Part shown: in pieces, positions 60,478 through 64,000 of the stretch
Layout: every line of letters begins with the position of its first letter
How positions within the stretch are numbered: position 1 is the first letter of the stretch
NCBI RefSeq assembly: GCF_041434935.1
Contig: NZ_CP107964.1
Coordinates: 4,881,001 to 4,945,000, forward strand
DNA from: Kitasatospora sp. NBC_00374
GTDB taxonomy: Bacteria > Actinomycetota > Actinomycetes > Streptomycetales > Streptomycetaceae
Direction of reading: 5' to 3'
Length of the DNA: 64,000 nucleotides
Translations under genes and position numbers: made by a program
The notes under the pieces: generated by a model
Told to the model about the DNA's origin: nothing
The model's input: only the letters and a program-made list of their open reading frames with translations
Databases searched by the model: none

Positions 60478-61398
60478 ATGACGAAGACGAACGCCCGCAC
60501 CCCCGTCACCAAGGCCGTCGTGCCCGCGGCCGGGCTGGGGACCCGGTTCCTGCCGGCGACCAAGGCGACTCCCAAGGAGATGCTGCCGGTCGTCGACAAG
60601 CCCGCCATCCAGTACGTCGTCGAAGAGGCCTCCGCCGCCGGGCTGTCCGACATACTGATGGTCACCGGCCGTAACAAGCGGGCCCTCGAGGACCACTTCG
60701 ACCGCGCGTACGAGCTGGAGGAGCTCCTCACCCGCAAGGGCGACCACGACCGGCTGCGCCGCGTCCAGGAGTCCGTGCAGCTCGCCAACATGCACTACGT
60801 CCGCCAGGGCGACCCCAAGGGCCTCGGCCACGCCGTCCTGGTCGCCGAACAGCACGTGGCGGGCCAGCCGTTCGCCGTCCTGCTCGGCGACGACCTGATC
60901 GACCCGCGTGACCCGCTGCTCTCCCGCATGATCGAGGTCCAGCAGGAACTCGGCGGCTCCGTCGTCGCGTTGATGGAGGTCGACCCCTCCCAGATCCACC
61001 TCTACGGCTGCGCCGCCGTCAAGCCCAACGGCTTCGGCGAGGACGTCTTCCGGATCACCGACCTGGTCGAGAAGCCCGACACCGAGGACGCGCCGTCCAA
61101 CTACGCGGTGATCGGCCGCTACGTGCTGGACCCGGCCGTGTTCGAGGTGCTGCGCAACACGCCGCCCGGCCGCGGCGGCGAGATCCAGCTGACCGACGCG
61201 CTGCGCGAGCTCGCGGCCCGCGACGACTCCGCGGGCGGCCCCGTCCACGGCGTGCTCTTCAAGGGCCGCCGCTACGACACCGGCGACCGCGCCGACTACC
61301 TCCGCGCTATCGTCCGTCTGGCGTCCGAACGAGAGGACCTCGGCCCGGAGTTCCGGTCCTGGCTCAAGGAGTTCGTCGCCACCGAGATGCAGGGCTGA
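60478..61398 (+). CDS. galU: UTP-glucose-1-phosphate uridylyltransferase
   Basis: Makes UDP-glucose for trehalose, glycogen-like polymers and cell-surface glycans (306 aa). The nucleotidyl-transferase motif AAGLGTRFLPATKATPKEMLPVVDKPAIQYV lies at about 18-48, with VLLGDDLIDP, EKPDTEDAPSNYAVIGRYVL and GGEIQLTDAL following. The start ATG 60478 has AAGG 7 nt upstream, within a TAGTAAGG patch that could also be a -10 box. First gene of the run galU-moeA. Confidence 0.95.
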   Translation: MTKTNARTPVTKAVVPAAGLGTRFLPATKATPKEMLPVVDKPAIQYVVEEASAAGLSDILMVTGRNKRALEDHFDRAYELEELLTRKGDHDRLRRVQESVQLANMHYVRQGDPKGLGHAVLVAEQHVAGQPFAVLLGDDLIDPRDPLLSRMIEVQQELGGSVVALMEVDPSQIHLYGCAAVKPNGFGEDVFRITDLVEKPDTEDAPSNYAVIGRYVLDPAVFEVLRNTPPGRGGEIQLTDALRELAARDDSAGGPVHGVLFKGRRYDTGDRADYLRAIVRLASEREDLGPEFRSWLKEFVATEMQG

Positions 61399-61423
61399 AC
61401 CGTACGAGAGTGAGCGTGAGGCG

Positions 61424-62731
61424 ATGACCGGGACCGACAACCCCTGTTGCGAGGAGCCCCCGGCCCCGGCGGCGCCCCGCATGTGGAGCGTCGACGAGCA
61501 CCTGGCCGACGTGCTCTCCGGCATCGCCCCGCTGCCCCCGATCGAGCTCCAGCTGCTCGACGCCCAGGGCTGCCGACTGGCCGAGGACGTCGTCTCCGAC
61601 GTCGACCTGCCGCCCTTCGACAACAGCTCGATGGACGGGTACGCCGTCCGCACCGCCGACACCGCCCGCGCCACCGGCGAGTACCCCTCGGTGCTCGCCG
61701 TGGTCGGCGACATCGCCGCCGGAGCGGGCGAGCTGCCCAAGGTCGGCCCCGGCCAGGCCGCCCGGATCATGACGGGCGCACCGCTGCCGCCCGGCGCGGA
61801 GGCCGTCGCCCCGGTCGAGTGGACCGACGGCGGCACCGGCACCGGGCAGGCCGCCGACGCGATGTCCGCCGCCGTCGCCGACGAGGAGGTCCGGGTGCTG
61901 CGCCCGGTCGGCGAGGGCGCCCACATCCGCCGCCGCGGCAGTGACCTCGCCAGCGGCGACCGGGTCCTCGACGCCGGCACCGTGCTCGGCCCGACCCAGC
62001 TCGGCCTGCTCGCCGCGATCGGCCGCGGCACCGTCAGGGTGCGTCCCCGGCCGCGCGTGGTGGTGCTCTCCACCGGCAGCGAGCTGGTCCAGCCGGGCGA
62101 GCCCGTCGGCCCCGGCCGGATCTCCGACTCCAACAGCTTCACCCTCACCGCGGCCGCCCGGGACGCCGGCGCCATCGCGTACCGGGTCGGCGGAGTCCCC
62201 GACGACGCGGCGGTGCTGCGCTCCGTCCTGGAGGACCAGCTCGGCCGGGCCGACCTGATCGTCACCAGCGGCGGCGTCAGCGTCGGCGCGTACGACGTGG
62301 TCAAGGAGGTCTTCGAGAGCTACGGCGGAATGGACTTCCGCCGGCTGCGGATGCAGCCCGGCAAACCCCAGGGCTTCGGCCGGATCGGTGCGGGCGCCGG
62401 CGTCCCGCTGCTCGCCCTGCCCGGCAACCCGGTCAGCTCGTACATCTCGTTCGAACTCTTCGTCCGCCCGGTGATCCGCACCATGCTCGGCGCGCCCGAC
62501 GTCCACCGCCCGGTGGTGCCCGCGCTCTGCACCGCGGACCTGCGCTCCCCGGCCGGTCGCCGGCAGTTCCTGCGCGGCCGGTACGCCGACGGCCGGGTGA
62601 CCCCGGTCGGCGGCGAGGGCTCGCACCTGGTCGGCGCCCTGGCCCGGGCCAACTGTCTGATCACCGTCCCCGAGGACACCACCGCCGTCCCGGCCGGCAC
62701 CACCCTCGACGTCGTGCTCCTGACCGACTGA
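61424..62731 (+). CDS. moeA: Molybdopterin molybdenumtransferase MoeA (gephyrin-like Glp)
   Basis: Inserts molybdenum into adenylylated molybdopterin (435 aa). Domain order is normal: PPFDNSSMDGYAVR near 65-78, MTGAPLPPGAEAV, STGSELVQPGE, ISDSNSFTL and SGGVSVGAYD of the MoCF domain, then LALPGNPVSSYISFELFVRP and the C-terminal domain IV. A 15-residue Pro/Ala lead with CC (NPCCEEPPAPAAP) is unusual but short. ATG 61424 is 25 bp after galU and is probably cotranscribed. Confidence 0.94.
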   Translation: MTGTDNPCCEEPPAPAAPRMWSVDEHLADVLSGIAPLPPIELQLLDAQGCRLAEDVVSDVDLPPFDNSSMDGYAVRTADTARATGEYPSVLAVVGDIAAGAGELPKVGPGQAARIMTGAPLPPGAEAVAPVEWTDGGTGTGQAADAMSAAVADEEVRVLRPVGEGAHIRRRGSDLASGDRVLDAGTVLGPTQLGLLAAIGRGTVRVRPRPRVVVLSTGSELVQPGEPVGPGRISDSNSFTLTAAARDAGAIAYRVGGVPDDAAVLRSVLEDQLGRADLIVTSGGVSVGAYDVVKEVFESYGGMDFRRLRMQPGKPQGFGRIGAGAGVPLLALPGNPVSSYISFELFVRPVIRTMLGAPDVHRPVVPALCTADLRSPAGRRQFLRGRYADGRVTPVGGEGSHLVGALARANCLITVPEDTTAVPAGTTLDVVLLTD

Positions 62732-62836
62732 GCCCCGATCCTCCCAGGGCCGCCCGGGCCCCCGGCGAACGAGCCGAGCGCCGAACAAGCTGCTGTACGG
62801 TAGCGCGGTATTCGACCCGCGCTCCTGGAGTGACCC

Positions 62837-63334
62837 GTGACCGACAACCCAAGCGGCGACCGCCTCACCCACGTCGACGACACCGGCGCAGCCCGGATGG
62901 TCGACGTCTCGGAGAAGGCCACCACCGTCCGCACCGCGGTAGCCGCCGGCCGGGTCCGGGTCTCCGCCCGTGTGATCGAACTGCTCCGCGGCGAGGGCGT
63001 CCCCAAGGGCGACGCCCTCGCGGTGGCGCGGATCGCCGGGATCATGGGTGCCAAGAAGACCCCCGACCTGATCCCGCTCTGCCATCCGATCGCCATCTCC
63101 GGCGTCACGGTCGACCTGACCGTCACCGACGAAGCCGTCGAGATCACCGCCACGGTGCGGACCGCCGACCGCACCGGCGTCGAGATGGAGGCCCTCACCG
63201 CCGTCGCGGTGGCCGGACTGACCGTGATCGACATGGTCAAGGCCGTCGACAAGGCCGCCGCCGTCGAGGACGTCCGCGTCCTCACCAAGACCGGGGGCAA
63301 GAGCGGCGACTGGGCCCGCGAGGACGCCCGGTGA
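62837..63334 (+). CDS. moaC: Cyclic pyranopterin monophosphate synthase
   Basis: Second step of molybdopterin synthesis: converts the MoaA product to cPMP (165 aa). Conserved blocks LTHVDDTGAARMVDVSEK, AGIMGAKKTPDLIPLCHPIAISGV, GVEMEALTAVAVAGLTVIDMVKAVD carry the active-site Lys, His and Glu. GTG 62837 follows GGAG at 6 nt after a 105-bp gap that may hold a promoter. The stop overlaps the next gene by 4 nt. Confidence 0.95.
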   Translation: MTDNPSGDRLTHVDDTGAARMVDVSEKATTVRTAVAAGRVRVSARVIELLRGEGVPKGDALAVARIAGIMGAKKTPDLIPLCHPIAISGVTVDLTVTDEAVEITATVRTADRTGVEMEALTAVAVAGLTVIDMVKAVDKAAAVEDVRVLTKTGGKSGDWAREDAR

Positions 63335-63864
63335 GGGCCCTCGCCGTCACCGTGTCCAACCGCGCCTCGGCCGGCGTCTACGAGGACAAGGGCGGGCCGC
63401 TGCTGGTGGCCGGCCTGGAGCGGATGGGCTTCACCGTGGACGGCCCGCAGGTCGTGCCGGACGGCGAGCCGGTCGAGGCGGCGCTGCGCTCCGCCGTCGC
63501 CGCCGGCTACGACGTGGTGCTCACCACCGGCGGCACCGGTATCTCGCCGATGGACCTCACCCCCGAGATGACCGCCCGGGTGATCGACCGCCGGATCCCG
63601 GGCATCCCCGAGGCCATCCGGGCGTACGGGCGGGAGAAGGTACCGACCTCCGCGCTGTCCCGGGGGCTGGCGGGCCTGGCCGGACGTACCCTGATCGTCA
63701 ACCTGCCGGGCTCGACCGGCGGGGTCAAGGACGGCCTGGCCGTGCTCGCACCGCTGCTCCCGCACGCCGTGGACCAGCTGGCCGGCGGGGACCACCCCCG
63801 ACCCGACGCCGCCCCCGCTCCCGCCCCCGCCGAGCCCCGGCCGTCCGAGGGGAGTACGAGCTGA
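63331..63864 (+). CDS. MoaB/Mog-type molybdopterin adenylyltransferase
   Basis: Adenylylates molybdopterin before metal insertion by MoeA (177 aa). The MoCF-domain pattern is clear: VTVSNRASAGVYEDKGGPLL, VVLTTGGTGISPMDLTPEMT and LPGSTGGVKDGLAVL. The last ~25 residues are a Pro/Ala tail. GTG 63331 overlaps the moaC stop (GTGA). Together with moaC and moeA it forms a molybdenum-cofactor gene group. Confidence 0.92.
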   Translation: MRALAVTVSNRASAGVYEDKGGPLLVAGLERMGFTVDGPQVVPDGEPVEAALRSAVAAGYDVVLTTGGTGISPMDLTPEMTARVIDRRIPGIPEAIRAYGREKVPTSALSRGLAGLAGRTLIVNLPGSTGGVKDGLAVLAPLLPHAVDQLAGGDHPRPDAAPAPAPAEPRPSEGSTS

Positions 63865-64000
63865 ACGCGGGCTGGCCGGTCGAACTGCGCGAGGGCGAGA
63901 TCACGCTGCGCCCCATCCGGGTCCGGGACCAGCGTTCCTGGCAGGAGGTCAGCCGCCGCAACCGGGACTGGCTGCGGCGCTGGGAGGCCACCGTCCCGCC
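63861..64000 (+). CDS. RimJ-like GNAT acetyltransferase, 5' part only
   Basis: The window ends 46 codons into an open frame. It reads LNAGWPVELREGEITL, then RPIRVRDQRSWQEVSRRNRDWLRRWEATVP, the usual start of RimJ/RimL-type GNAT proteins that acetylate protein N termini. No ATG, GTG or TTG fits; the frame seems to start at CTG 63861, which overlaps the previous stop (CTGA) and has GGGGAG 6 nt upstream. Confidence 0.8.
   Translation, partial: MNAGWPVELREGEITLRPIRVRDQRSWQEVSRRNRDWLRRWEATVP

Overview
The window is very GC-rich, with strong third-position GC bias and many GTG starts and 4-nt start/stop overlaps. The gene set is typical of Streptomycetaceae (Streptomyces or Kitasatospora): a 14-gene nuo operon, an XRE-DUF397 pair, FbiC, a HrdD-type sigma factor and a ferredoxin-dependent 2-oxoacid oxidoreductase. 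I read it as a chromosomal core segment. There is no integrase, transposase, phage gene or CRISPR array.

Layout. 1-691: tail of an upstream gene, then a long, relatively AT-rich leader with a near-consensus Rex operator. 692-16612: complete nuoA-N (complex I), ended by a hairpin. 16783-21760: a polyprenyl diphosphate synthase (probably the quinone side chain), an orphan NarL-type response regulator, and both subunits of a 2-oxoacid:ferredoxin oxidoreductase. Together with nuo this is a respiratory block. 21944-28062: regulators and small metabolic genes: a frameshifted DUF5701 gene opposite a TetR regulator, a divergent HxlR/QorB-like pair, a RarD-like permease, an orphan solute-binding protein whose lipobox cysteine is lost, and an unknown 127-aa protein. 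28075-33942: an ABC-2 transporter plus LolA-like protein operon, divergent from fbiC (F420 biosynthesis), with a perfect 12-bp inverted repeat between them. 34482-44135: an ADP-ribosylglycohydrolase, the DUF397/XRE pair, a GOLPH3-like protein, a D,D-carboxypeptidase with a huge disordered tail, a YihY/BrkB protein, and a polyprenol-phosphate mannose synthase with a GT-C glycosyltransferase (envelope functions). 44496-48458: tRNA-Arg(CCU), an unknown cysteine-pair protein, a HAD phosphatase and MurJ. 49397-55731: a HrdD-like sigma factor behind a textbook SigR promoter, a small conserved protein, a frameshifted mscL, a truncated membrane protein, an FmdB zinc-ribbon gene behind a CIRCE (HrcA) element, an MFS permease and a CPA1-type antiporter. 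55960-64000: a penicillin-acylase-family enzyme, 5-formyl-THF cyclo-ligase, a GGDEF protein, galU, then moeA-moaC-moaB and the start of a RimJ-like acetyltransferase that seems to begin at CTG.

How it fits together. Three stress or redox inputs can be read from DNA sites: Rex (NADH/NAD+) on nuo, SigR (thiol oxidation) on the sigma factor, and HrcA (heat) on fmdB. A second theme is slippage. In-frame 15-bp, 33-bp and other simple repeats have expanded in loops and tails of NuoM, RarD, the solute-binding protein and the carboxypeptidase, and two genes (DUF5701, mscL) carry apparent single-base frameshifts that are either real lesions or GC-rich sequencing errors.
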